This document shows positions 7,996-16,433 of a stretch of 35,149 nt of DNA, piece after piece. The position numbers and the translations under genes were made by a program. The stretch spans positions 1 through 35,149 of the forward strand of contig JARBUP010000002.1 of assembly GCA_029239575.1 (NCBI GenBank), in the 5' to 3' direction. A model generated the notes under the pieces. It saw only the letters and a list, made by a program, of their open reading frames with translations, searched no databases and was not told the origin of the DNA. How positions within the stretch are numbered: position 1 is the stretch's first letter; every line of letters starts with the position of its first letter. Source of the stretch: Bacillota bacterium. Its GTDB lineage: Bacteria > Bacillota > Clostridia > Tissierellales > Sedimentibacteraceae.

Positions 7996-9831
7996 ATGTT
8001 GGAGGCAATTTTGGAAGAAGAAATTAAAGAAATTAAATCATTTGATATAAAAGTATGGCTTAAATTAAGAAAATTTTTCAAACAATATCTTAGTCAGTTA
8101 ATAGGAATAGTTGCATTCATGTTGATTTCTGCTTTTATTGATGTAGCCCTTCCTTTATTTCAGAGTTATGCAGTTGATAACTTTATAGTAAATAATTCAA
8201 CAGAAGGATTAAATAAATTTGCAATATTATATTTTTTGGTAATTTCATTGCAGGTTATAACAGTATATATATTTGTTAGGTTAGCAATAACTGTTGAAAT
8301 GCGCTTAGGATATGATTTAAGGCAATCTATTTTTATGCATTTGCAAAGTTTATCTTTGTCTTACTACAATACAACACCTGTTGGTTATATAATGTCAAGA
8401 GTTTTAAGTGATACAAATAAAATTGGTTCCATGATTGCATGGGGATTAGTTGATGTAATATGGTCCATAGCATACGTAATAGGTGTCTTTATAGCTATGA
8501 TGATATTAAATTATAAACTTGCGTTATTAATAATTGTATCCATACCTTTGATGGTTATTATTACGATGTTTTTTCAAAAAAGGATGTTAATAGAAAGTCG
8601 AAATTTAAGAAAAATAAATTCTAAAATGACAGGTGATTTCAATGAAGGAATAACTGGAGCGCGTACATCAAAAACTTTGGTTATAGAACATTTAAATTTA
8701 AAAGAATTTAAAAAGTCAACTAATGATTTAGAATTTACATCGATTAAATTAGCAAGATTAAATGCAGTATTTATTCCAATAATAGTTTTTTTTGGCTCTG
8801 CAACAACAGCCATAGTTTTAGCAAGGGGTGGATATCTTGCTATGAATGATTTGATGAAGCTTGGCACTTTATCAGCATTTATATCATATGCAATTGGAAT
8901 ATTTGAACCCATACAACAATTAGCTCGTATATTTTCAGAAGTAATTTCTTTACAAGCTAATATAGAAAGAGTTACAGAGATTCTCGAAAAAGAGCCTTTA
9001 ATTAAAGATTCTGAACAAGTTTTAGAAAAGTATGGGGATAACATAAATCCTAAAAAAGAAAACTGGGAAGAAATTAAAGGTGATATAGAGTTTAGAAATG
9101 TTACATTTAAATATCCTGATGGTGATGAAGAAATTTTAAACAATTTTAATTTATTTATTCCTGCTGGTACAAATGTGGCTATAGTTGGAGAAACAGGAGC
9201 AGGAAAAAGCACACTTGTAAACCTTGCATGCAGGTTTTATGAACCTACTGAGGGGCAAGTATTTATAGATGGTAAGGATTATAGAGAAAGATCACAGTTA
9301 TGGCTTCATTCAAACATAGGCTATGTATTGCAAAATCCACATTTGTTTTCAGGAACTATAAAAGAAAACATTCGTTATGGGAATCTTAATGCTAGTGATG
9401 CAGAGATTGAAAAAGCTGCAAAAATAGTTTCGGTTGATGAAATTATAAAAAAATTAGAGTTTGGGTACGATTCTCAAGTAGGGGAAGGGGGCGACAAATT
9501 ATCTACTGGAGAAAAACAGCTTATATCAATTGCAAGAGCTATATTAGCTAATCCTAAAATTTTTGTTTTAGATGAAGCGACATCATCTATTGATACACAA
9601 ACTGAAACGCATTTGCAAGAAGGTATTAACTATTTGTTAAAAGGTAGAACTTCATTTATAATAGCTCATAGGCTATCTACAATTAAAAAAGCAGATTTAA
9701 TTTTGGCAGTAAGAAATGGAAAAGTGGTTGAGCAAGGAACGCATTTGCAATTAATTAACAAAAAGGGCTATTATTACAACTTGTACACTAAGCAATATGA
9801 AGAAGAAAAAACATTTGAGGTTTTAAAATGA
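7996..9831 (+). CDS. ABC transporter, fused permease/ATPase (exporter half 2, degenerate signature)
   Basis: TM region, Walker A GETGAGKST, signature LSTGEKQL, Walker B IFVLDEATSSID. A TTG start at 8011 after ggagg is an alternative to ATG 7996. Confidence 0.92.
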   Translation: MLEAILEEEIKEIKSFDIKVWLKLRKFFKQYLSQLIGIVAFMLISAFIDVALPLFQSYAVDNFIVNNSTEGLNKFAILYFLVISLQVITVYIFVRLAITVEMRLGYDLRQSIFMHLQSLSLSYYNTTPVGYIMSRVLSDTNKIGSMIAWGLVDVIWSIAYVIGVFIAMMILNYKLALLIIVSIPLMVIITMFFQKRMLIESRNLRKINSKMTGDFNEGITGARTSKTLVIEHLNLKEFKKSTNDLEFTSIKLARLNAVFIPIIVFFGSATTAIVLARGGYLAMNDLMKLGTLSAFISYAIGIFEPIQQLARIFSEVISLQANIERVTEILEKEPLIKDSEQVLEKYGDNINPKKENWEEIKGDIEFRNVTFKYPDGDEEILNNFNLFIPAGTNVAIVGETGAGKSTLVNLACRFYEPTEGQVFIDGKDYRERSQLWLHSNIGYVLQNPHLFSGTIKENIRYGNLNASDAEIEKAAKIVSVDEIIKKLEFGYDSQVGEGGDKLSTGEKQLISIARAILANPKIFVLDEATSSIDTQTETHLQEGINYLLKGRTSFIIAHRLSTIKKADLILAVRNGKVVEQGTHLQLINKKGYYYNLYTKQYEEEKTFEVLK

Positions 9832-9880
9832 TTTTGCTGAAATTTAATACTTATTAAAAAATTTATTAAGGTGGCTGAAT

Positions 9881-10279
9881 ATGAAGAAGAAAAAAGTTTT
9901 TTTATCATTTATATTTATTGTAGTTGTTTTATTTATAATTATTTTGTTTTCAATAAACAATATGCAAAAAAGTTTAAGCAAGTTAGATAAGTTAACAATA
10001 GAAAATATTAATTTATCAAATGCAAAAGATGGAACATATAATGGTAGCTATGGAGTATTTCCTGTATCTGCTGAAGTTAATGTAACTATAAAAAACAATA
10101 AAATAGTGAATATTGAATTGTTGAAACATAATAATGGTAAAGGTGAATCAGCAGAAATATTAACTGAGAAAGTCGTGGAAAATCAAAGTTTAGAAGTCGA
10201 TATTGTTTCAGGAGCTACTTATAGCAGTAAAGTAATATTAAAATCAATTGAAAATGCTTTAAATAAATCAATCAATTAA
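9881..10279 (+). CDS. Membrane-anchored small FMN_bind-domain protein
   Basis: N-terminal single TM/signal anchor; DGTYNGSYGVFPVSAEVNVTIKNNKIVNIE...DIVSGATYSSKVILKSIENAL with the D-x-x-S-G-A-T flavinylation motif. Confidence 0.85.
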   Translation: MKKKKVFLSFIFIVVVLFIIILFSINNMQKSLSKLDKLTIENINLSNAKDGTYNGSYGVFPVSAEVNVTIKNNKIVNIELLKHNNGKGESAEILTEKVVENQSLEVDIVSGATYSSKVILKSIENALNKSIN

Positions 10280-10298
10280 AATCATGGAGAGGTATAAT

Positions 10299-10841
10299 AT
10301 GAGTAATACAGTTGTAGTTTATAAAACAAAATATGGACATACGCAAAATTATGCAAAATGGATTTCTGAAAAATTAAATTGTGATTTATATGATAGTTCT
10401 GATTTAAAAGTTGAAAATATGCTTAACTATGACAATATAATATATGGTGGCGGACTTTATGCTAGTGGTATATTAGGGGTGGACATAATCACAAAAAATT
10501 TTGAAAAATTAAAAAATAAAAATTTAATTGTTTTTACTGTTGGATTAGCTGATCCAAATATAAAATCTCAATTTTTACCTATAATAAATAAAAATTTTAC
10601 TGATGAAATGCAAAAACAAATAAAAATATTTCATTTGCGTGGAGGCATTGATTATAAAAAATTAGGTATTGTACATAAAGCTATGATGTCAGCACTTAAG
10701 AAAATGGTAAAAAGCAAAAAAGAAGAAGAAATGACGGATGAAGATAAAATGATGCTTGATACTTATGGTGAAGTTGTTGATTTCACAGATAAAACAACCA
10801 TTGAGCCGTTAATATCTTATATGAATTCAATTGTAAGTTAA
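10299..10841 (+). CDS. Flavodoxin-domain protein
   Basis: Start ATG 10299 (RBS gagagg); VVVYKTKYGHTQNYAKWISEKL is a flavodoxin FMN phosphate-binding loop; IIYGGGLYASGI. Confidence 0.82.
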   Translation: MSNTVVVYKTKYGHTQNYAKWISEKLNCDLYDSSDLKVENMLNYDNIIYGGGLYASGILGVDIITKNFEKLKNKNLIVFTVGLADPNIKSQFLPIINKNFTDEMQKQIKIFHLRGGIDYKKLGIVHKAMMSALKKMVKSKKEEEMTDEDKMMLDTYGEVVDFTDKTTIEPLISYMNSIVS

Positions 10842-10892
10842 TCATAATTTTAATAAATAAATTTAGAAAAATAAAATTTACACTATTTTACA

Positions 10893-10921
10893 TTGACATC
10901 TTTATTTATTTATGTTATATT
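10893..10921 (+). promoter_or_regulatory. sigma-A-type promoter of the SRP RNA
   Basis: TTGACA (10893-10898), 17-bp spacer, TATATT (10916-10921), about 8 nt before the RNA 5' end. Confidence 0.7.
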
Positions 10922-10928
10922 TTTAATT

Positions 10929-11034
10929 GCTCAAGCTCGGTCTTGCGCAACAGAATCCTGTGAACGTGTCAGGTCCGGAAGGAAGCAGCAATAAGTGGGT
11001 AATTCTGTGTGTCGCAAGGAAACCGGGCTTGAGC
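10929..11034 (+). ncRNA. ffs: Bacterial small SRP RNA (4.5S-like)
   Basis: Conserved domain IV gtgtcaggtccggaaggaagcagcaataa; closing stem gctcaagc (10929) / gcttgagc (11034). Confidence 0.95.
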
Positions 11035-11076
11035 TTTAATATTTTTTATTTATTTAAAAATTAATATTTATAATAC

Positions 11077-11109
11077 AACGTCCTAATAATAAAAAAGGAC
11101 GTTTTTTTA
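11077..11109 (+). terminator. Rho-independent terminator downstream of the SRP RNA
   Basis: aacgtcc ... ggacgtt followed by ttttt. Confidence 0.8.
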
Positions 11110-11210
11110 TTAAATACATATCTGTAGCTCATGTAAAATGAAAAACTGTATCTTTTAAAGGGTACAGAAATGCATATAATTAATATATAAATCAATACAA
11201 GGAGATATAA

Positions 11211-11711
11211 ATGAGTGATAAAAAATTAAATAAAATGGTTTATACTGCATTGCTTGCAGCACTAATATGCGTAGCTACATTTCTTATTAAAGTTCCAATG
11301 CCAATTACAAATGGATATTCACATATAGGTGATGGATTTATATTTATAGCAGTAATTTTACTTGGAGGCAAAAGTGGAGCATTAGCTGCAGCTTTAGGTG
11401 CGGCTTTAGCTGACATACTGGGTGGATATGCAATTTATGCTTTACCAACATTTATTATTAAAGGTGTCATGGCGTTAATAATGGGATATGTTGTAGTAAA
11501 AATGGATAATAAAAATAAGTATTTAATAGGTTCATTTTTAGGAAGTGTATGGCAGGTAATAGCTTATTATTTAGTGGGTGCTGTAATGGTTGGAAGTTTC
11601 ATAACTCCATTAGTTGAAATTATAGGAAACTCACTTCAATCATTAGTTGGAATTATAATAATGGTAGTTTTTTTAGCTGTATTTAAAAATACACCATTAT
11701 CAAGAAAATAA
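11211..11711 (+). CDS. ECF-type transporter S component (membrane protein), substrate not determined
   Basis: Multi-TM; MVYTALLAALICVATFLIKVPMP...GYSHIGDGFIFIAVILLGGKSGALAAALGAALADILGGYA is typical of ECF S components. RBS aaggagat. Confidence 0.75.
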   Translation: MSDKKLNKMVYTALLAALICVATFLIKVPMPITNGYSHIGDGFIFIAVILLGGKSGALAAALGAALADILGGYAIYALPTFIIKGVMALIMGYVVVKMDNKNKYLIGSFLGSVWQVIAYYLVGAVMVGSFITPLVEIIGNSLQSLVGIIIMVVFLAVFKNTPLSRK

Positions 11712-11727
11712 CATTAGAAAAAAACTT

Positions 11728-11776
11728 AAAAAACAGAAAAGAGTTAAACATTTGTTTAACTCTTTTCTGTTTTTCT
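11728..11776. terminator. Bidirectional terminator between convergent genes
   Basis: Near-perfect palindrome aaaaacagaaaagagttaaaca / tgtttaactcttttctgttttt. Confidence 0.85.
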
Positions 11777-12169
11777 CTATGTTGTTATATTAAATTTATT
11801 ACTGCATTTATTGCAAGTGACCATGATACTTCCTTTTTTTCTTGGAGCACGCATTTTTTGTTTGCAATTAGGACATGAAAAATATTTATATGATTTATTT
11901 CCTTTTAAAACATTAATTTGTGATTTAACCCAAGCTGTTGTAGGATTATAATATTTTAAAAATTTAATATTTTCCTGTTGTCTTGCTGAAATATTTTTTG
12001 ATAAAATTCTAAAAAATGATGCTGTGAAAAATATATAACTCGATAATATTAATATTTCCGAATGTACAATATCTCCAATAAATGTTACTATCATGCCTCC
12101 TACTAAAAGAGTCATGGAGAGTTTATCAGTTCCATATCTTCCTATCATAAATTTTTGAAAAAAGTTCAT
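11777..12169 (-). CDS. Small membrane protein with C-terminal zinc ribbon
   Basis: Two hydrophobic segments, then CPNCKQKMRAPRKKGSIMVTCNKCSNKF (two CxxC); RBS aggaggga before ATG. Confidence 0.7.
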   Translation of the reverse strand: MNFFQKFMIGRYGTDKLSMTLLVGGMIVTFIGDIVHSEILILSSYIFFTASFFRILSKNISARQQENIKFLKYYNPTTAWVKSQINVLKGNKSYKYFSCPNCKQKMRAPRKKGSIMVTCNKCSNKFNITT

Positions 12170-12208
12170 TGTCCCTCCTGTAATTTGTAATTATAATATA
12201 TAATTAAT

Positions 12209-12266
12209 GATAATATGATTATTACCAGAAAGTCGTTTCACGACTTTTTGTTGGTAATCATATTAT
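12209..12266 (-). terminator. Long imperfect hairpin, possible terminator for the GerMN gene
   Basis: ataatatgattattaccagaaagtcg...cgactttttgttggtaatcatattat inverted repeat downstream (in minus orientation) of 12319-13674. Confidence 0.5.
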
Positions 12267-12318
12267 AACTTAAAATTTAATTTTATTATATATAATTTTA
12301 TATTAAATTATATATTTG

Positions 12319-13674
12319 TTATTCTACTAATTCAGGATTTATAAATTTAGGAGGATATAAAATACCTGTCAAGTCACGATCTTTTATAAAATTATTTATA
12401 GGGCTATTATTGACTGTTATTTTTATTCCATCTACATTTGGTATTGTTGTAAAAGAATATATCAGCGATTCAATCATCATTAATTTTAAATCATCCTTAT
12501 TAGAATATTCTTTTAAAAGATTATCATTAAAATCGAGTACTAAAATTCTATTTTCTAATGATACATTTTGTAAATTTATATCTTCAGGTATTGGTTTTAA
12601 TCCATAATTAATTTTAATATCCTTATATGCATCAAATAACTTTTGGGCTTTAATTTCAATTGTTTCTTCTTCTCTTATTCCAGAACTAACTAAATCTACT
12701 TTATGTTCAAACAAATAATACCTGCCATTAGAATTATAAGCTAAATAAACTAAATAGTTTTCATTATTATTTAGTATTGGGCTTGAAATATCTATACCGT
12801 GGAAATAAACATCAGCTTTTTTTCTATCAACTGTAAAACTTATACTTTTTATCGGCCAATATTTATCAACAGCAAAAATAGATTTTACAAATGCATTGTA
12901 AGAGAGTAGTCCTCCTGTAGATCCGTTATCATAAGCAGTATAGCTACTTGGTATGTCTATTTTAACATTTCCATTATTATAAGTTATGTTTGTTACATCT
13001 TTTATTACAGTATGCAAATCTTTGTTTATAGGGCCGTTTTGAAGCTGTTGAATTGTCATTCTTGTAAGTGATTTATCCTCTACTTGAAACCTTGTAACAG
13101 GAATTAATGTGTCTGCATTTTCATTTGCAAAATATAATGTTAAACCTTTTGTTTTAGTAGGTGCTTCATTTAAAGCAGGATAATATTTACCTTTTGTATC
13201 ATATGATACGGATACAGAAATAGAGGACTTATTAGAATCACCTATTAAACTTGATTCAAACACTATTTCATAATTTCCATCTTCAAGACCTAATTTTTTT
13301 TGGCTAATATCTAATGTTGTTTGGATTGGATTATCTTTATTAACTGTAAAACTTGTATTTGGTGTTGTAGCCACAGTTTCTAAATTTAAATTGCTTTTTA
13401 TAATATTATTATTTTTGTATACCGTTGCAGTAAAAATGTTTTCTAAGATACTTTTCACTACTTCATTATTTTCAGATACATGTGAAATAACAATTGTGTT
13501 TGGATTAATTAAATTTTTCCCCTCATTGTCAACTTTTAAATTTAATGTGCTTGATTCTTTTGGAGTTTCTATTTCTATGGTTCCTTTATAATCAATTGGA
13601 GCAAGATTAAATAAATATGTAGAAGACAACATTCCAATCATAGCTATAATTACTATATTTTTAAATGCTTTCAT
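12319..13674 (-). CDS. GerMN-domain protein (sporulation/germination-type)
   Basis: N-terminal signal segment; GLTLYFANENADTLIPVTRFQVEDKSLTRMTIQQLQNGP is characteristic of the GerMN domain; a second degenerate copy may follow (ETIEIKAQKLFDAYK...). Confidence 0.75.
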   Translation of the reverse strand: MKAFKNIVIIAMIGMLSSTYLFNLAPIDYKGTIEIETPKESSTLNLKVDNEGKNLINPNTIVISHVSENNEVVKSILENIFTATVYKNNNIIKSNLNLETVATTPNTSFTVNKDNPIQTTLDISQKKLGLEDGNYEIVFESSLIGDSNKSSISVSVSYDTKGKYYPALNEAPTKTKGLTLYFANENADTLIPVTRFQVEDKSLTRMTIQQLQNGPINKDLHTVIKDVTNITYNNGNVKIDIPSSYTAYDNGSTGGLLSYNAFVKSIFAVDKYWPIKSISFTVDRKKADVYFHGIDISSPILNNNENYLVYLAYNSNGRYYLFEHKVDLVSSGIREEETIEIKAQKLFDAYKDIKINYGLKPIPEDINLQNVSLENRILVLDFNDNLLKEYSNKDDLKLMMIESLIYSFTTIPNVDGIKITVNNSPINNFIKDRDLTGILYPPKFINPELVE

Positions 13675-13865
13675 AAGTACCCCTTTAAATAGCTTTATTA
13701 TAAAAATTATTATATGTAGTTTAATTTATTATATATACATTATATCTCAAAGCGCTAAAAATTCAATAAGCAAAAAATTTAACTTTGTAAAATCAAACAA
13801 CTTTAAATTAAGCTCATATAATAAAGTAACAATCATCATATTTTTTTAATAAAGAGGTGGTAAAC

Positions 13866-14120
13866 TTGAGGAGAAAAAACAGTATTGATGAAATGATGTT
13901 TATATTACATGAATTAAATAGAAACACTGATTTGATTATGAGCATTTTAAATGACATGAACTCCATAAAATATAAAGCTGATAAAATAAATTGCAATGAA
14001 GATTGTTATGAAAACAAAAATCATTATAAAAGCGCAAGATATACACATAAAAATTTAAATGACACAGAAGATGATATGCTTTATAAAATAAAAAAATTTT
14101 TAATAAAATTAAATAGTTAA
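13866..14120 (+). CDS. Small hypothetical protein
   Basis: ORF with agaggtgg RBS and a probable TTG start at 13866 (track start 13857); no recognisable domain. Confidence 0.45.
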   Translation: MRRKNSIDEMMFILHELNRNTDLIMSILNDMNSIKYKADKINCNEDCYENKNHYKSARYTHKNLNDTEDDMLYKIKKFLIKLNS

Positions 14121-14183
14121 TAAGTAACACTTTGGATGCATCATGAATAATATATAGAAAAATAATCTTTAGGAGGTAATTAA

Positions 14184-14393
14184 ATGTTTAATAATATATT
14201 AGGAGATGGAGATAACTTATTATTCTTCTTCTTATTACTTGTAGTTTTGTTCTGCTTCTGCAATGGTGAAGACGGCGGCGTATTAGGAGATTTTGGTGGC
14301 GATGATAATAGCAGCTTATTATTCTTCTTCTTATTATTAGTTATCCTATTTGCAAACTGTGATAGAATCGGTGGCACAAGCGACTGCAGATAA
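14184..14393 (+). CDS. Small hydrophobic protein with two near-identical Leu/Phe-rich segments
   Basis: RBS taggaggta; MFNNILGDGDNLLFFFLLLVVLFCFCNGEDGG...DDNSSLLFFFLLLVILFANC. Confidence 0.65.
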   Translation: MFNNILGDGDNLLFFFLLLVVLFCFCNGEDGGVLGDFGGDDNSSLLFFFLLLVILFANCDRIGGTSDCR

Positions 14394-14431
14394 TTAAAAA
14401 CTTTATATTTAACATAGTTAAAAAAAAGGGG

Positions 14432-14463
14432 GCTGACTCTCTATGAGAGTCAGCTCTCTGTTT
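14432..14463 (+). terminator. Terminator hairpin
   Basis: gctgactctc-tat-gagagtcagc then tctctgttt, downstream of the 69-aa ORF. Confidence 0.6.
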
Positions 14464-14638
14464 ATACAATAATGGATAGATCTAAGATATTTATTTCTTA
14501 ATATAGTTCATTTATCTCATAAATTATATACACATAAATTCTATAAATGAATAGTATGCAATATAAAACAACTTGTCAATCAAAATACGAGGTGAGTGCT
14601 AACTATTGTTTTATGAAGCAAGAAAATTATAAATTTCT

Positions 14639-14673
14639 AAAAGTTGCTCGAATAGTTTCAAGCAACTTTTTTA
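14639..14673 (+). terminator. Orphan terminator-like hairpin
   Basis: aaaagttgct ... agcaactttttt with no annotated gene immediately upstream. Confidence 0.6.
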
Positions 14674-15087
14674 ATTAACAAATATTTTCGAGAAAAAACT
14701 ATCTTATAGTCTGAAAAAGCACCCTAATTTTCAACTTTATTATACATTGGAGCAGTTGATAGAAAATAAACAATAAAGAGTACGCCTACGTACGCTAATA
14801 TTTTAGAAATCTTATTTCCTATTTTGGAGACAGTCTTTTTGTTTTTAATTGTATAAATATTAATGTAGTTAAAAAATGCTGAAATTTCAATATATATAAT
14901 ATATTTCATAGGAATAGTATATAATAAATTAAGTACATCGATTATAAGTTGTATTAGTTTTAACGACGGTTGTATAAAAATTTTGAATATAAAATTGCAT
15001 AAATACATACTTTATTAATAAAATATATATTTAACATATAAATAAATTTTAGTTAATACATAAACAAAATCTTAAAGTAAATTTTTA

Positions 15088-15116
15088 TTGACAAAAAGTA
15101 AAAAATGTATTAATAT
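15088..15116 (+). promoter_or_regulatory. sigma-A-type promoter for the liv operon
   Basis: TTGACA (15088-15093), 17-bp spacer, TAATAT (15111-15116), upstream of livJ. Confidence 0.65.
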
Positions 15117-15155
15117 AAGTTTTAAAATTAAAGAAAACAAGGGGTGCACAAAAGT

Positions 15156-16340
15156 ATGAAAAAATTACTATCATTATTAATCGCTAGCACATTAATAATT
15201 GGTTCATTGACTGCATGCAGCGGTGGACAAGATAAACCTAGCACTGGCAACGGTGATGCAAAAGAAGTTAAAATAGGTATTAACTATGAATTAACTGGAG
15301 ATGTTGCATCATATGGAAATGCTTCTGTTGACGGAATTTTGATGGCATTTGATGAAATAAATGCTGCCGGTGGTATAAACGGAATGCAAATAGTTCCTGT
15401 AAAAATAGACAATAAGTCAGATTCAGCTGAAGCTACTTCAGTAGCAACAAGACTTATGACTCAAGAAGGTGTTGTTGCTTCTTTAGGACCTGCAACATCA
15501 GGTAATTTCATGGCAACTATTCCTGTAGCTATGGGAAGTAAAATACCAGTAATATCAGCTTCTGCAACTGCAGATAAAGGTGTTACAACAGATGATAAAG
15601 GAAATGTAAATGATTTTGTTTTCCGTCTTTGCTTTAATGATTCATTCCAAGGCGTTACAATGGCTAACTTTGCTTCTGGAAATTTAAGTGCTAAAAAAGC
15701 TGTTATTATAAAAGATAACTCAAGCGATTACGGTAAAGGACTTGCTGAAAACTTTAGAGCTACATTTGAAGCTGCTGGTGGAACAATAGTTGCTGAAGAA
15801 GGCTATGTAGGAAAAGATAAAGACTTCAATGCAATATTGACTAAAATAAAAGGCCAAGAGTTTGACGTAATATTTATTCCAGGATATTATCAAGAAGCCG
15901 GTTTAATAATTAAACAAGCACGTGATTTAGGAATCAAAGCTCCAGTACTTGGTGCAGATGGATTCGATTCTCCAGTTCTTTTAGAACTTGCTGGACCTGA
16001 AGCTTTAAATGATGTTTATTTCTCAAATCATTATTCTTCTTTAGACCAAGATCCAAAAGTTCAAGATTTTATTGCTGCATATAAAGCAAAAAACAATGTT
16101 GATCCAAATGCATTTAACGCACTTGGTTATGACCTTGGACAATACATAGCAGATGCTATTAAACGTGCTAATTCAACTGATCCTGTAGCAATTAAAGATG
16201 CTCTTGCAGATACAAAAGGATTTGCTGGAGTAACTGGTACATTTGATATGGGCGAAGATCATAACCCAATTAAATCTGCAGTTGTTATTGGTTTAGAAAA
16301 TGGCGTTCAAAAAACAAGCGTTAAAGTAGATCCAAAATAA
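15156..16340 (+). CDS. livJ: Branched-chain amino-acid type ABC transporter substrate-binding lipoprotein
   Basis: Start ATG 15156 after aagggg; lipobox GSLTAC; VKIGINYELTGDVASYGNASVDGILMAFDEINAAGGINGMQI is typical of LivJ/Peripla_BP_6. Confidence 0.92.
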   Translation: MKKLLSLLIASTLIIGSLTACSGGQDKPSTGNGDAKEVKIGINYELTGDVASYGNASVDGILMAFDEINAAGGINGMQIVPVKIDNKSDSAEATSVATRLMTQEGVVASLGPATSGNFMATIPVAMGSKIPVISASATADKGVTTDDKGNVNDFVFRLCFNDSFQGVTMANFASGNLSAKKAVIIKDNSSDYGKGLAENFRATFEAAGGTIVAEEGYVGKDKDFNAILTKIKGQEFDVIFIPGYYQEAGLIIKQARDLGIKAPVLGADGFDSPVLLELAGPEALNDVYFSNHYSSLDQDPKVQDFIAAYKAKNNVDPNAFNALGYDLGQYIADAIKRANSTDPVAIKDALADTKGFAGVTGTFDMGEDHNPIKSAVVIGLENGVQKTSVKVDPK

Positions 16341-16369
16341 ATAAATTTTAAATAAATATATGACATAAT

Positions 16370-16403
16370 AATTAAGTTAGTGTGATTTCATACTAACTTA
16401 ATT
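16370..16403 (+). other. Intergenic hairpin between livJ and livH
   Basis: aattaagttagt / actaacttaatt 12-bp perfect stem, no T tract. Confidence 0.7.
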
Positions 16404-16433
16404 GTCATTATATCAAGAAATGGAGGTGCACTC

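Noticed and set aside
8574-9212. 212-aa minus-strand ORF
   Set aside because: Lies wholly within the strongly supported ABC transporter gene; no recognisable motif or RBS.
14724-15008. 94-aa minus-strand hydrophobic ORF
   Set aside because: No convincing RBS or recognisable domain; AT-rich sequence readily yields such ORFs. Not listed as a CDS.
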